Source: Podaxis mareebaensis (taxonomy: Eukaryota > Basidiomycota > Agaricomycetes > Agaricales > Agaricaceae). Taken from it: DNA of 64,000 nt. The stretch is from assembly GCA_018524725.1 (NCBI GenBank), contig JAEUWP010000551.1, positions 186,001 through 250,000 on the forward strand. The letters run 5' to 3'. Shown in pieces: positions 46,864 through 58,614 of the stretch. A program made the translations under genes and the position numbers. The notes beneath the pieces are model-generated. The model searched no databases. It was not told the origin of the DNA and saw only the letters and a program-made list of their open reading frames with translations. Numbering within the stretch: the stretch's first letter is position 1; each line of letters starts with the position of its first letter.

Positions 46864-49509
46864 ATGGACGGCTTTGACGACCTTCTTGCACCTTCACGCC
46901 GCGTTCTTGAGGAGAACCCATTCGCGAACCCCATCAGCAGCGACAGATCGCATTCTCCAGACCCATGGGCATCGCCGTTCGCCAACACGCAGCAAAACGA
47001 CGTTTTCGGCTCCTCTGCATTGGATCCATATGCCAATCCATACGAATCCTTGACTTCTTCCTCAACGGCACGACTCGATGACGAACACGAGGAAGGGGGT
47101 CGCGCAACCACTGCTACTACTTCTCCGACTAGCACGAAAGTAGAAGAGGCCCCCTTGAGTGACCCCTTAGACTCTGCTGCGCATGCAAATGATGACGACG
47201 ACGAACCCCCAGCACATCGTCTTCCAGGTTTCAGAGAAAGCCGTGACATCCCTCGGCCCAGTTTCAACGAAACTGCAACTATACGACCTACAGAATCTGA
47301 GCGGTTTGACGGGTCATCGGTAGCATCCTCCACTAGTGCGCGACCGCTTACTCCGCCTGCCGCAGCGACAGCAACACCGCCAGCTGCCCATGAGGAACAC
47401 GTTGAACGCGATCAAGGACGGGAGAGGGAAGAACGACCCAGAGGCGCCTCCGGTTTCCTCGCCCATGCTGCAACTACCCCAACAACAAACACTGAATCGG
47501 AAACTGTGACGAAGTCTTCGCAGTTCGCATCGCCCTTGGATGGTGGACTCGGTGGTGAAACCGGCATTGATAGGTCACTCGCCGGGTTAACCCTCGGTGG
47601 TGAGGCCTTTGGTTCTGGTGTTGGCGTCAGCAGTTCTAATGGATGGGGCGGTGACAATGGGTGGGGTGCAAGTAGTGAACCCACACCTTCAACATCGTCT
47701 GGACCAAGCTTCGCTGATGCATCATCAAGTCGACAGCCAGAGGAGAATGAAGATAGCGATGATGATAAGCCTATCAGCCAGACATTGAGCCGGATACAGA
47801 GTGAGGATCCTGACAGGGCGGTATGTCTTTGGTCGTGATTCGTATGCATGGATAGCTTAATTGATACCGAAACTGGACGCAGAAAGCTTTGAACGCTCGC
47901 CTGGGCGGGAGAACTGACATCCAACCCGTGTTTACTATCACGGTCGATGATCCCCAGAAAGTGGGAGACGCCATCCGCTCTTTCACGATGTACACTGTCC
48001 ACACACGCGTATGTGGTTACTTTCCTTCTTCTCTTCTTCGGCGTTAATCTCATCTCGATACGGAAACACAGACGACATCGCCCATGTATCAAAAATCCTC
48101 CTTCTCAGTCCTCCGCCGCTATTCCGATTTCCTCTGGCTTTATGAAACACTTCAATTCAACAACCCAGGCGTAGTCGTTCCACCCGTACCCGAGAAAAAT
48201 ACATTCGGCCGTTTTGATGACGCGTTCGTACGACAAAGGAGGTTCGCACTTGAAAAGTGCATTCAAAAGATTGCCAACCACCCGGTACTGGGCAAGGACC
48301 CGGATTTGAAGTTTTTCTTGGAAAGTGATACTTTCGCTTTGGATGTGCGTGCCAGCTTTATTGTGGTCAGCAAATAATAATGTTGTGGTGTAGATGAAGC
48401 ACAGAAAAGCGGAATCGACGCACGAGAGGGGAGGGTTGATAGCTACGATCGGACAGACGTTTACTGGGCCGCGGTTCCATGAAACCGATGAGGTACGTCC
48501 GGTTTATCTGCCGCTTTTAGTCAGGTTCTTACCATTCTATGCTAGTGGTTTGACAGACAGAAAGGATACCTGGATAGCCTCGAATCTCAACTTAAGGGCC
48601 TCGTCAAGGCGATCGAACTGGTAGCGAAACAACGTGCAGGTTAGATCCTTTCCTTCCCCCCCCCCCTCGCTGACCCTCGATGTTAACCTTGACCATGATG
48701 CAGAACTGGCAACAGTAACAGGCGAATTCGCACAAACTATAAGCGACCTTGCATCCTCCGACGTTGGCCCACAGCTTTCTCAGTCCCTCTCCGGCCTTGC
48801 AGACGTGGAACGGAAAGCACAAGAACTACAGACTATCCAATCGGACCAGGATATGGTCACAATCTTAGCTACGGCTGACGAGTATTCTCGGCTCATTAAC
48901 TCCGTCCGTGTAAGTCCCCATCCTCCTCTTCGACACGAAGGTCGAAGTTCGCTGATTCGTATATGATTCGTATATGCGTTGTTATTTTGTTCCATTATTG
49001 TTAAAATTTAATCAGCTCGCATTCAGCTCGAGGATTCGGATATACCACCAGTGGAAGAACTCTGAGAGCGAGTTGTTGAGGATTAAGCGGAATCACGAGA
49101 AGAATAGAGCACAGGGACAAGTTCCAGCGGACCGACTGAGTTATTCGCTGCAGCAAGTCGCCGAGGTACGTCTTTCATTGTCCTCATCCCGCTCCCGACC
49201 TCTTATCGTACATAGGCTGAACGGAGAGCGTCCGAATCCAAGCTCGAGTATGAACAAGTGTCCAAACTCGTCAAACAAGAAGTGGCGAGGTTTGAGCAGG
49301 AGAGGATAGAGGATTTCAAAGACTCGTTGAATGCGTTTTTGGAGGGGATGATTACGCGGCAAAAGACTGTGAGCATTGGGTCGTTTTCGATTCTGACTGC
49401 GGAATATTGACTATTTTAAAAGCTGATCGCGGCTTGGGAGAAATACCAGCAGATACTGTTGAACAAGGCTGACAGTGGACCTGGGCAAACGCCAGTAATT
49501 CGCGTGTAG
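46864..49509 (+). CDS. VPS5: Retromer sorting nexin Vps5 (PX-BAR)
   Basis: Membrane-bending subunit of the retromer SNX-BAR coat, which recycles cargo from endosomes to the Golgi. About 700 residues. A long disordered, acidic and Ser/Thr-rich N-terminus starts MDGFDDLLAPSRRVLEENPF. The PX domain (about 47900-48350) contains FTITVDDPQKVGDAIRSFT, the phosphoinositide motif RRYSDFLWLYETL, PPVPEKNTFGRFDDAFVRQR and LKFFLESDTFALD. The BAR domain is three long helices (FDRQKGYLDSLESQLKGLVK ... QEVARFEQERIEDFKDSLN ... AWEKYQQILLNKAD) and the protein ends VIRV. Eight or so introns; one has a C11 run (48656-48666). Family is secure. Confidence 0.93.
48656..48666 (+). repeat. C11 homopolymer in a VPS5 intron
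   Basis: Eleven consecutive C follow tcctt near the middle of an intron, a typical slippage-prone tract. Confidence 0.8.
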
Positions 49510-49979
49510 GCTACATGGACATGTACTATCATGGTGGCAGCTTCACTTAATTGTGTATTCAAGTGACTTGGTAGTTCAGATAGAGCTTACAGTCACTATC
49601 GTATGGTGACGGAAACGTGCATTCATCCAGTTGGTCGGAGTACATCCATAGATATCACATCTCTCTTAATTTCCTTGTCCGCGTAAAGAATTTCCGAACT
49701 TGAATAATCCCTCATCTTCATGCTTCCATTCTAGGAGTCTCCCAAGGTGTCACACCCGTCCTATTCTAGGTTCATGAATTCTTTGTGGAGGATGGGAGAA
49801 GAATCAGGAATTGTCTGGCTATATCGGCTAACTGACAAAAAGAGGGCAAAAAATCATTTCATTTATTATATGTCCTAAGTACGTACAGTAATGTCATCGC
49901 GCAGTTACCAGCACTTTTAGGCGTTTACAATTACCCACAACGTATAGAAAGTCCAATGGAAACGGATACCATAGTAAGC
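49510..49979. other. Intergenic between convergent VPS5 and MPE1
   Basis: 470 nt of 3' flanks facing each other. No gene seen. Confidence 0.5.
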
Positions 49980-52099
49980 CTATTGCTCCCAGTGTCGCCT
50001 CTTATCCTCCCCACCAACTTCAAGAAAATCCGACGGCCTATCCCTCTTCAAGTTTTTCCTCCTGTTGTTCACAGGCAATCTCTGATACGCCGAGTCCGGG
50101 CCAGGCTGCTGCTGATTCGGGTAAGCTCCCGACGTTCCGGCCACACCGCCACCCATACCCATGCCGCCCATCCCAGCACCCATATTCATATTATTCACAT
50201 TGAAATTCGCGGCAGCAGCAGCCTGTTGTTGTAATGATGTAGCAGCTGCGAGTGCTGCAGCGAACGTTTGGGCGTTGTTAAGCTGGAATTGTAATTGTTG
50301 ATATTGCATTTCGGTTTGCATGCGGACTTGGTTGGGGAGGGAGGGGTTTTGGAGCATGATGGAGAGTTGGTTGATCTGGGCTTGAAGTTGTGGAATGCTC
50401 TCGACAATCTGAGACATGTCGGCGAGAGTTGGATCAGGTTGGTTTTCAGAGTACAGGTTGTCTTGGTCTCCGGATGTATTTTCGGGTGTGCCAGTGGACT
50501 GGTGATTGGATGTGTCAGGGAATGTAACTGGTAAGATCGTTATGGAATCCCACCTGGTTTGCGCTCGATGACTCCCCAGGCTTGCCGCCTTGATGGTCCT
50601 CAGCACCTTCCCTCTTGCTATCTTCGATAGCCTTCTCGATGTAATCTGCGACTTGAGTGCGCATTGGCTTGTCCACAATCAGCTTGTCTAGTGAAGGGAC
50701 CTTCTTCGAGCAGTTGGGGCAGATAAAGTCGCGCTCGAGTAGGTGTGTCTGGATGCATTCTTCGCAGTAAGATTTACCGCAGCAAGGGGTCTTGACAGCG
50801 TCACGGAACAATTTGTTGTCGATTGGACAGGCGAGGGAGGAGTCAGTCGGCGGTTTCTCGCGAACTTCGGCCGCAGTCAGGCCTTTAGCACGAGACGAGA
50901 CCTGCTTCTGCCATGAAGCACTTGATAAGGGACGACTTGAGCACTAGTTTAGTTGACTCGGGTACCAAAAACACATACAGGTCAGGTTGGGCCACGACAT
51001 AGCCACCTTCGGGAGTAACCATGACTCCTTGGCCTATGTCGCCGTTGGGGTTCTCAACTGCTTTCAACATACTACGAGGGATACCCGTGGTCCTCTTAAT
51101 GCGTGGGCGATTGTCGAATTCGCGGTCATTGTTGGTCGGGCAATCCTGAATCCAGTGTCCTTTATGCAAAGCAATTAGAACCTCATTGTCGAGATCGTAT
51201 AACAGCTTGCCAACCTTTCTTCCCGCAACGATAACAAACGTAACTTGGAGGCAAAGGCCGATCTTGGTGAGGGGTGAACGGTTTGCCTCCGCGCTGAGCC
51301 GCATTTCCTCCCCGTGGGTTGGAGTAAATTCGTTGGGCACTGTTTCCAAAGCAAACACGGAAGGAACAAGTAAAAGCGAACGAGATAAAAAATGTTCATT
51401 AGAAAATGCACTACTACGTAGACAAAATGCCCCGAAGGGTAACACCAACTGTGACATCTTTTCTTGCGTTTCCTCCCAGTTTGCTGTCTGGGCTTGGAAC
51501 ATGGCTGCCATAGCTGCCGCTTCATCCCCTTTTGTAATGTTGTTGGAAATTACAGGTTGCTGAGAAATCATGAGGAGCAGGTCGGAGAATTATGTGACAG
51601 GGTGCATACTGGTGTAGAGCTCTTGTTCGCCGCGGAGGTAGAGGGTGGACTTCCTTCCTTACCGTCGAAGCGTTTTGACATTGACCCCTTATGCCATGTT
51701 GTGGTAGAAGAACTCCCAGGCCGTTGTACAGGCTCTGAAGTCGGCAGAGTAGGCGTAACGCCGGACACGTACATAGAAGCTTTCCCCCTGCCTGGTCGCG
51801 CAGCGGGCATCCGCTTGACAATGACGGACGATGACCGGGGAATAATTGTCGAGTCATCGTTGTATTCTGTACAACCCCAGGCCCTCAGCGCCATCGCATG
51901 GGAAGAGAAGGGACGGTACGGACTCACCTTGCTTTGTCGCAGCATCGTACACGTAGAGGTCAAAGTCATTCGCCTTACTCATATTGTTCGCAAGTATAAT
52001 TTCTCGTTTGAGGTCAAAGACAGATATACCAGTGCCATCGAATGTCACTCGCGACTCGTTCTTTTGTGAATTGAACTTGTAAAAAACGGAAGAAGCCAT
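49980..52099 (-). CDS. MPE1: Cleavage/polyadenylation factor Mpe1 (DWNN, zinc knuckle, RING/U-box)
   Basis: Subunit of the pre-mRNA 3'-end cleavage and polyadenylation complex; RBBP6 is the animal counterpart. About 550 residues. The N-terminal ubiquitin-like DWNN domain has MASSVFYKFNSQKNESRVTF and GISVFDLKREII, then VIVKRMPAARPGRGK. A CCHC zinc knuckle reads VCYRCGKKGHWIQDC across the intron at about 51165-51215. A conserved linker follows (RIKRTTGIPRSMLKAVE, GVMVTPEGGYVVAQPDL). The RING/U-box part is CPIDNKLFRDAVKTPCCGKS, YCEECIQTHLLERDFICPNC. The C-terminal part is Gln/Asn/Met/Gly-rich and ends DRPSDFLEVGGEDKRRHWEQ. Start at 52099; 309 bp from the divergent ERG4 start. All three landmark domains are present in the usual order. 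Confidence 0.93.
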
Positions 52100-52408
52100 G
52101 TCTATTGATTGAGAAAAGTGTCGCTAAATAACAAAAGGTTTCGATGTGAAAGGATGGGGAGGGAGGTGTGGAGAGCGGACGGCAGAGCACAAGACGACGA
52201 GCACCGTCTCCGGAGTTTGCCGCCAGGGTGGAAATTTGAACTCAGACCTCCAGGTTCAGAAATGCCGTAATCACGGTTATATGGGTGAGCATCCCGTGAC
52301 TGCTCAAGTTAATATCGAAGTCGTTCGACTAGAGTTTTATAAATAAAAGGCTGCTCGCGTCCCACTTTCGGTTCGACCTACCTCCTCATATCCTCCTTTG
52401 CCTCTCCT
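52100..52408. promoter_or_regulatory. Bidirectional promoter of MPE1 and ERG4
   Basis: 309 nt between two divergent start codons. A TATA box serves ERG4. A short palindrome CCGTAATCACGG lies at 52266-52277. Confidence 0.5.
52338..52345 (+). promoter_or_regulatory. TATA box of ERG4
   Basis: TATAAATA followed by AAAGG, 64-71 nt before the ATG at 52409. Confidence 0.6.
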
Positions 52409-54293
52409 ATGGCAGGCCAAGAAACGAACGGGTTGCGACAGCGTTCTGTCGAACCACCAACTAGCGGGAAGAATTATGGCTCAACTCAAAATAATGGCAC
52501 GTCGAACGGAAAGCTTGTCATTACCGAGGCTGGAAAAGCAGCGGACAAGCGATTGGATCAACACGAGACGTAAGACGCCATTTTCTTTGTGGTAGATTCT
52601 CCAAGTACAAGAGCTTGATTTATAATATTCGCGCAGGTATGAGTTCGGTGGACCATGGGGCGTCACCGCTATCATCACTGGCTTTCCCATTTTGATGTAT
52701 TACTTGTGGATTTGCTTGTGGTTCTATGACGGAAAGCTGGTACACCCCACTTCTGTCGATGACATCGGTCCTTTCTTGCTTAAGATGTGGGGGCACGTGA
52801 AGAAGGTGAGTGGCCCTCGACGTTCAAATCTTCAGTTGTTTAAGTGTTATTATAGGACGCTAGTCCCAACCTCTATGCATGGAAGGTGTACTCTGGCAAT
52901 TTCTTCTTCCAGCTCTTCATCGCCTGGATTCTTCCTGGATTCCAACAAGAAGGTCTCCCTGTTCCCTCTCTTGGCTACAAGACCCTCATGTACAATTGTA
53001 ACGCCATCCAATGCTGGTACACTACCATCGTTGTTTCCTTCATTCTCCACTGGACCGGCATTTTCCGCCTCACCGAAATCATCGACAACTATGGCCATCT
53101 CATGACTGTGGCTATGATTTATGGTTTTGGTGTTTCTCTTCTTACTTATCTTCATGCCGTTGCGACGAAGACTACGATTCGTATGTCTGGGAATTTCGTG
53201 TACGATTACTTCATGGGTGCCTCCCTTAACCCTCGTCTTGGTCCCGTTGACTTGAAGATGTGGGCGGAGGTTCGCATTCCTTGGCTCATTGTTTTCTACT
53301 TGGCCGTTTCTGGTGCTTGCAAGCAATATGAAACCCTTGGATATGTTACCCCCGTAAGTTGCTCTGGCTCAATTTTGCATTACAACTTCTAATGTTCGCT
53401 ATAGAACATGCTTTTCATGTGCCTTGCGACTGGACTCTATATGAACGCTTGGTATGGTGCTGTTTTTTTAAGGTTCAGACCAAAAACCTGAATTTAGTGC
53501 AGCGCCAAGGGCGAGGAATGCATTCCCCAAACCTGGGATATGTACCATGAAAAATGGGGTTTCATGGTCATCTTCTGGAACTTTGCTGGTGTTCCATTCG
53601 TAAGTGCGAACCCTCTTTGGTTTAGCTTAGCTTACGTGCATTACAGTCCTATGTTTACTCCGTTGTGTACATGGCTTCCCATGATCCCTCTGCATACCGG
53701 TTCTCTACCCTTGGCTATATAGCCATCTACACCACCTTGGTCACCGCTTACTATATGTGGGTAAGACAATAATGGACGAAAGACATGACTTACGCGTTTT
53801 GGGCAGCTGGGACACTGCTATGGCACAAAAAAGTCACTTCAAGATGCAGACTCAAGGTATTACCAAGCTCCGCAAGACCTTCCCTCAACTCCCTTGGAAC
53901 ACGATTGAAAAACCGACCTACATCCAGACGGCTCATGGGTAGGTCCACCAGCCTTATGAGATTTGGCTAGTGCTCATTTGGATTACAGAAATCGCTTGCT
54001 GACCAGTGGCTGGTGGAAGTACTCCCGCAAGCCAAACTATGTTGCCGACTGGACCATGAGCTTTACCTGGGGCGCCATCGTCGGAACAGCAACGATCATC
54101 CCATACTTCTACTCTGTGTTCTTCATCGTTGTGTTGATCCACAGATGCTCGCGAGACTTTGAGCGGTAAGCAAGCTTGACCGTAGCCGTGGATCTGAGCT
54201 GACTTGTTTGGCAGATGTGCAATCAAGTATGGCAAGGACTGGGAGCGGTACTGCGCGGTTGTCAAGTACAAGTTCATCCCCGGCATCTATTGA
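52409..54293 (+). CDS. ERG4: Delta(24(24(1)))-sterol reductase
   Basis: Catalyses the last step of ergosterol synthesis (reduction of the C24(28) double bond) in the ER membrane with NADPH. About 490 residues, many membrane helices. Start [20 protein letters not shown] at 52409; an Asn/Gly-rich tail leads to [20 protein letters not shown]. Family blocks: [93 protein letters not shown], and the end [20 protein letters not shown] followed by IPGIY. The final blocks separate Erg4 from the C14 reductase Erg24 only by overall resemblance; Erg4 is favoured. Stop at 54291-54293. Introns of about 50 nt keep phase throughout. Confidence 0.92.
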
Positions 54294-54701
54294 TACCCTA
54301 GAAAGTAATATTATGGATAGATATTTCGTAGTATTTCGTGGAAACAACAACGAATGCTTTGGAACGAGTGTCGTGTGAAGTGACGGAAGCCCGGAGTGAC
54401 AGCGCCAAACAAGCGCCACTGAATGCTTACATTGATTAGAACACTGTCCAGAGTCAGTCCCAGCCCTGCCTAACCACGCTCCAAGTTCTCCTCGTTCCCC
54501 ACCCCAGCTGCGAGGAACCGTCGTCGTCGCGTCCAGTAGGCTGAGGGCCCGTATACCCTGTTCTGAGTAGCATCTCCGACTCCGGCCAGCGCGCTCTGGG
54601 CACCGACCACGGCGGTTCCTCCACCCGTTCCAGTTCTTGTTCCCTTCTCTCATCTCTCGCCCTCTTCTTAGCCTCATTTTCTCTTCCTACCAATATAATC
54701 T
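54294..54701. other. Intergenic: ERG4 3' flank and Kar9/GAS2 gene promoter
   Basis: 408 nt between genes on the same strand. Nothing recognised beyond a CT-rich leader before the ATG at 54702. Confidence 0.5.
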
Positions 54702-57641
54702 ATGGCTTCCCTCAGTGCCACGTCCTCACTCGATTCCAGACTCAGTTCGTCGACACAGTCAAGCCCTAAGACCTATGTCACCGTCCCCCCTTCACCAGCA
54801 TCGGCATTCAGCCAACCCTCACCCTCTTCATCTAACTCGTCCAAAGTCTCGCTGGATCCGGATGAAGATGGTGCGTCTATACGCTCTCATTCCTTGCAAC
54901 GTGCTCAGCCGCTCGTATAGAGAATGCTACTATCACCATCAAGCAGAACGTTGGGGGATTCGAGTGTGTTCCATCGTGTCCTCTCCACAGCAGCGGAGCT
55001 CTGACATCTTTCGTGCAGCGACTTGCGACTACTGGCCATTTCTACGCACATGACGGAGCTTTCATACTCGATCTCCGACATCCAAGCGCGTATCTTCGGT
55101 ATGTCTACAACCCCTGACTCACTCCACACTGTCTATAACTACTGCCTTCCTTCCAGAAATCCAAGAACTCCGGCATAAATCTCAGTCATCGGGCGATAGC
55201 GCGAAAACGACCAGCGTGATCGACCAATCTCTCGTGAACATGAACGAGAAACTCGAGCTTGTGGAGAAAGGTATCAAATCTGTAACTGACACCCTTGACC
55301 CCCTCCTTAAATCCTCAACAACCCCCACTGTTTCATCTGTAACTGGAGAACCAGATGAACGTACCGCGGTCCTACGCAAACACGCAGCCCTCCTATCCGA
55401 GTGGGACGCCGTGCAGAAGGAGACTCAGGTGCTGAGGGAGGAGTTGAAAGAGGATAAATGGCTGACTGTCTTTCGAACTGTGACGGATCAAGCAGATGGA
55501 ATGATGTCGAGTTTGGAAAAGGCCGTCAATCGGTGTCAGGATTTCATCTGGCAAGTCCATCGGAAGGGTGTTGGTGCGGTAGAAGATCCCAATGCGGTTT
55601 CGCGGACGTCACTCGCGTCTTCAGGTCGAGGTGATAGTCAGGCCGTTACGTTCGAAGTCTTCACATCGCTTCTCGAATCATATGAGGCGAAAAAGAAGTG
55701 TGTTGCGTTCATTTCCTATCGCGGTTGGAGAGTGACTCACTGGATTACCAGGCACTACATGCCTGCCACATCAAAGGTTCTTTCTATCATTGACAAGGGA
55801 GTCCAAGAACGGGTCACCAAGAACGGAGAGACACTTCGACGGCATGCAGAATCAGCACAAAGATGGCGCAACTTACGCGAAAGGATAACTCGAACAGACG
55901 CGGAGATGGAAAACGTCCGCAAGATCTTTCTGAGCGGGGATGCATCCAGTGAAGCTGGGTCTAGTACATCAGGCCACGCGTCGACAAAGAACGGATATCT
56001 CATCACTCCGCCCAGCGCTCCCCGCATGTCAAGGGCTTCTAGTGCTGCCAGCACAATATCCGAATCGATATCGCCCCTACGAATGTTTGCGCGCAAACTT
56101 ACTGGGGGTCCTCGTGCCTCTGTCACACCTCTTTCCGTGACCAAGAACAAATTGACGCGCACCCCCTCCTCCGAACCTCCACCAAATAGCAAGAAAAGCC
56201 AGAAATCATCCCTATTTGCATCTGTTCGAGGAAACGCCAACACTCCCTCCACACCAGAACGTCCCGTACACAAATACAGCCATAGTCTTACACCCGAATC
56301 TTCCCCTAGAACGCTTCCCAAACTCGAGACGAATTCTGTTGGAAATAGCAAAGGCCCTCCGAAACCAGCATGGAACAGCTCGACGAAAGTTGAACCCGAA
56401 GATAGGGCACGCACCATTAAAGCTACTCCTCCGAGACGGCCCCCGTCGGCTTCTGGACACAATGCAGATATGACTATACATGGAACGCCGTACCGAAGGA
56501 GCTTGTCAAGGGCTTCAATGGCATCGTCAAGACCATGGTCCCCCATTACCTCATCCATATCGACATCACAATCCCACTTCCACCAGCCTCCGCTTCCTCC
56601 CTTACCAACTCTCCGACCTCCTTCCCGCACCCAAACACCTTCACAAAATGTTACGCCCATGACCGCCACTACGCCCCGACAACGGGCAAAAACACCAAGC
56701 AACATCCCTACTCCCAAGGATTCCCGTTCAATATCAACGAGTGCTATTGAAGGTCTGCCAGTTGAACATGATCTTTCGAGAGCCCTGTCGCCTACATTCT
56801 CAACTTCTGGAAAAAGTAGTGCGTCTGCATTTGGACATCCTCCAAGGCCACCTAGCCGATCAAGGATTCCAATACCAAGCTTACACCTCTCGACCCCTTC
56901 GAGACCCTCCACGTCGATGTCGAATTATGCTACGCCGGAAAGTCCGACAAGTAAGATGTCGTTTAGAGGCTCGGCAATGAGAGCCCAGACGCCGGAGACC
57001 GGAACACTACGTGCGAGGCCGTTGTACGGATCTACTTCCGGCGGGTCATCTGGACAGAGGTCGACATCGAGACCACCTATCCCCAAGATGCCACCTTCGA
57101 GTTTCAGGGATGGGACAAATGGGAGGGCGTCGTCTCGGCCTAGTTCACGCGCGGGTGCGCATACGCCCATGACGGCAATGTTGATTGAAACCTGGGCGCA
57201 ACACGGGGTGCCTGTGCATGAATATGTTCCGGGAAACTTGAAAGACCCGTTGGACGTGGAAGTTGCGAATGTGTTGAATTCGTTGGGGCATGGATTTTTG
57301 GTTGAGAGGACAGACCCGCCGCTGAAGAAGGCACCAAAGGAGGGAGAGGAGGTGATGGCAAAGTACAAGTTTTCGACTGCGTTGGGGAGTAAGAACGTTA
57401 CGCTCAAGTTGACGACAATGAATAGAAAGGGAGGTGCGGAGGGGAGTGTGGGGGTGAAGAAGGTTATGTGTCGTGTTGGTGGTGGTGAGTGACTTTTGTA
57501 CCTTAACTTTTTTTGATGCACGAGGCCTTTCGGTCTTTGGTGCGAATTGTATGTAGGGAAGCTGTTACTGATGTTTGATGCTTTGATCTTCCTACAGGGT
57601 GGCAAGATCTGAGTGATTATGTTCTGAATCGTCAAACGTAG
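54702..57641 (+). CDS. Kar9-like protein with C-terminal GAS2 (GAR) domain
   Basis: Probable cytoskeletal linker. Kar9 proteins tie microtubule plus ends to the actin/myosin system for spindle positioning, and GAS2 domains bind microtubules. About 860 residues. Ser/Pro start MASLSATSSLDSRLSSSTQS. Short exons follow whose joining needs introns at 54872-54922 and about 54963-55017, giving FDDLRLLAISTHMTELSYS and IQARIFEIQELRHKSQSSGD. The Kar9-like helical region (about 55220-55930) includes MNEKLELVEKGIKSVTDTL and RRHAESAQRWRNLRERITRT. A long Ser/Pro linker (with SxxP-like sites) runs to the GAS2 domain near 57180-57640: TPMTAMLIETWAQHGVPVHE, NSLGHGFLVERTDPP, KKVMCRVGGGWQDLSDYVL. The last short exon supplies WQDLSDYVLNRQT. 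The Kar9 label is the less certain half. Confidence 0.78.
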
Positions 57642-58614
57642 ATAAGCCCGCATTATTTTGTCTTTGTCCAGCCTCTCTTGCAGAACGTGAAGTCGGTGCT
57701 CAATTTCCAAGATTGATCGGGTGTGTAGCACAATGTTGTCGTTGGCGTCTTTGGTTTGATTGCTTTCCACGCAGTAGTACGTTTCGTCGAGTGATTATGT
57801 TGTCGAGTTCTTTTCCAGTGCTTGTTTCCTCATTGCGATCGTATTATAATCACTTATTTGTTTAGTTGTAAGATACGGTTTTTATTGCGCTCTGCAACAA
57901 GACCCATTATGCATTATTGGCATCGTTTCACACATGTTACTCGGGATGATAGATACGGTTGGCGAAAGGGACAAGAGAGTTGGTAATCAATTTCCAGGGA
58001 TAAGGTGGTGGGAAATTAATCAATAAAAGGCAGGTGGAAAGGTGGCATGGAATACACGTGTGAATGAAGGATCGATGGATCGGTGACAGGAAAGAGGCGA
58101 GACACGAACAATTGTGTCCTTCCGTAACATTGATTTTCTGAAATACCGCGCGCTGTATTCCTGATGCATTCCGGTTGTCAGAGATCTGTCAGGCGGTTAT
58201 CGGCAAAGTGACTCAAACCGGCGTTTGATATGATCATCACTATACCAGTGGAGAGTAGAAGACTTAGTAAAGAGGCGAGAACGGTCGGGGGTGGAAATCG
58301 ACACGGGCCTTGCCTGTTCCACGCCCCTGTCGTGTTCCAAGTCGGCAAACTAACAACGGTTGTAACGACATGATCTTGTGGATTGTTTGTACATAGCCTG
58401 CGGCCCTATGGGTAGTGAATTCAATACAATTCGTCGGGTCCCGGGCGCCTGGCTATATAAATATGAGCCTACTTCGATCGGTGCCAGCTAACTACCCGCC
58501 CACCAATTGCACCCTCGTTTACCTTTTTCCTTTAATTTCTTAACTAGACTTCGTCGTTGCGCCGTTGCCTAGACATTCATTAAGGCTGGGGCGTTGTCAT
58601 ACGACATTGACACG
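57642..58614. other. Intergenic upstream of the TRAPPC12-like gene
   Basis: About 970 nt without a supported gene. A TATA box stands at its right end. Several imperfect GC-rich and AT-rich stretches, but no repeat I can define. Confidence 0.5.
58454..58463 (+). promoter_or_regulatory. TATA box of the TRAPPC12-like gene
   Basis: TATATAAATA, about 150 nt upstream of the ATG at 58615. A strong core promoter match, leaving a leader of roughly 120 nt with CT-rich DNA. Confidence 0.55.

Noticed and set aside
46674..47333. 219-codon minus-strand ORF over the VPS5 start
   Set aside because: Antisense to the VPS5 N-terminal exon; Ser/Val-rich without family resemblance.
52200..52300. tRNA-like signal: minus strand GGTCTGAGTTCAAATTTCC next to a small hairpin
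   Set aside because: The T-loop-like string has no pairing stem, no A box and no acceptor stem, so no tRNA fold is possible.
55755..56912. 385-codon minus-strand ORF inside the Kar9/GAS2 gene
   Set aside because: It is antisense to the plus-strand coding frame that carries the domains, has no recognisable motif, and open antisense frames are expected from Ser/Pro-rich coding DNA.
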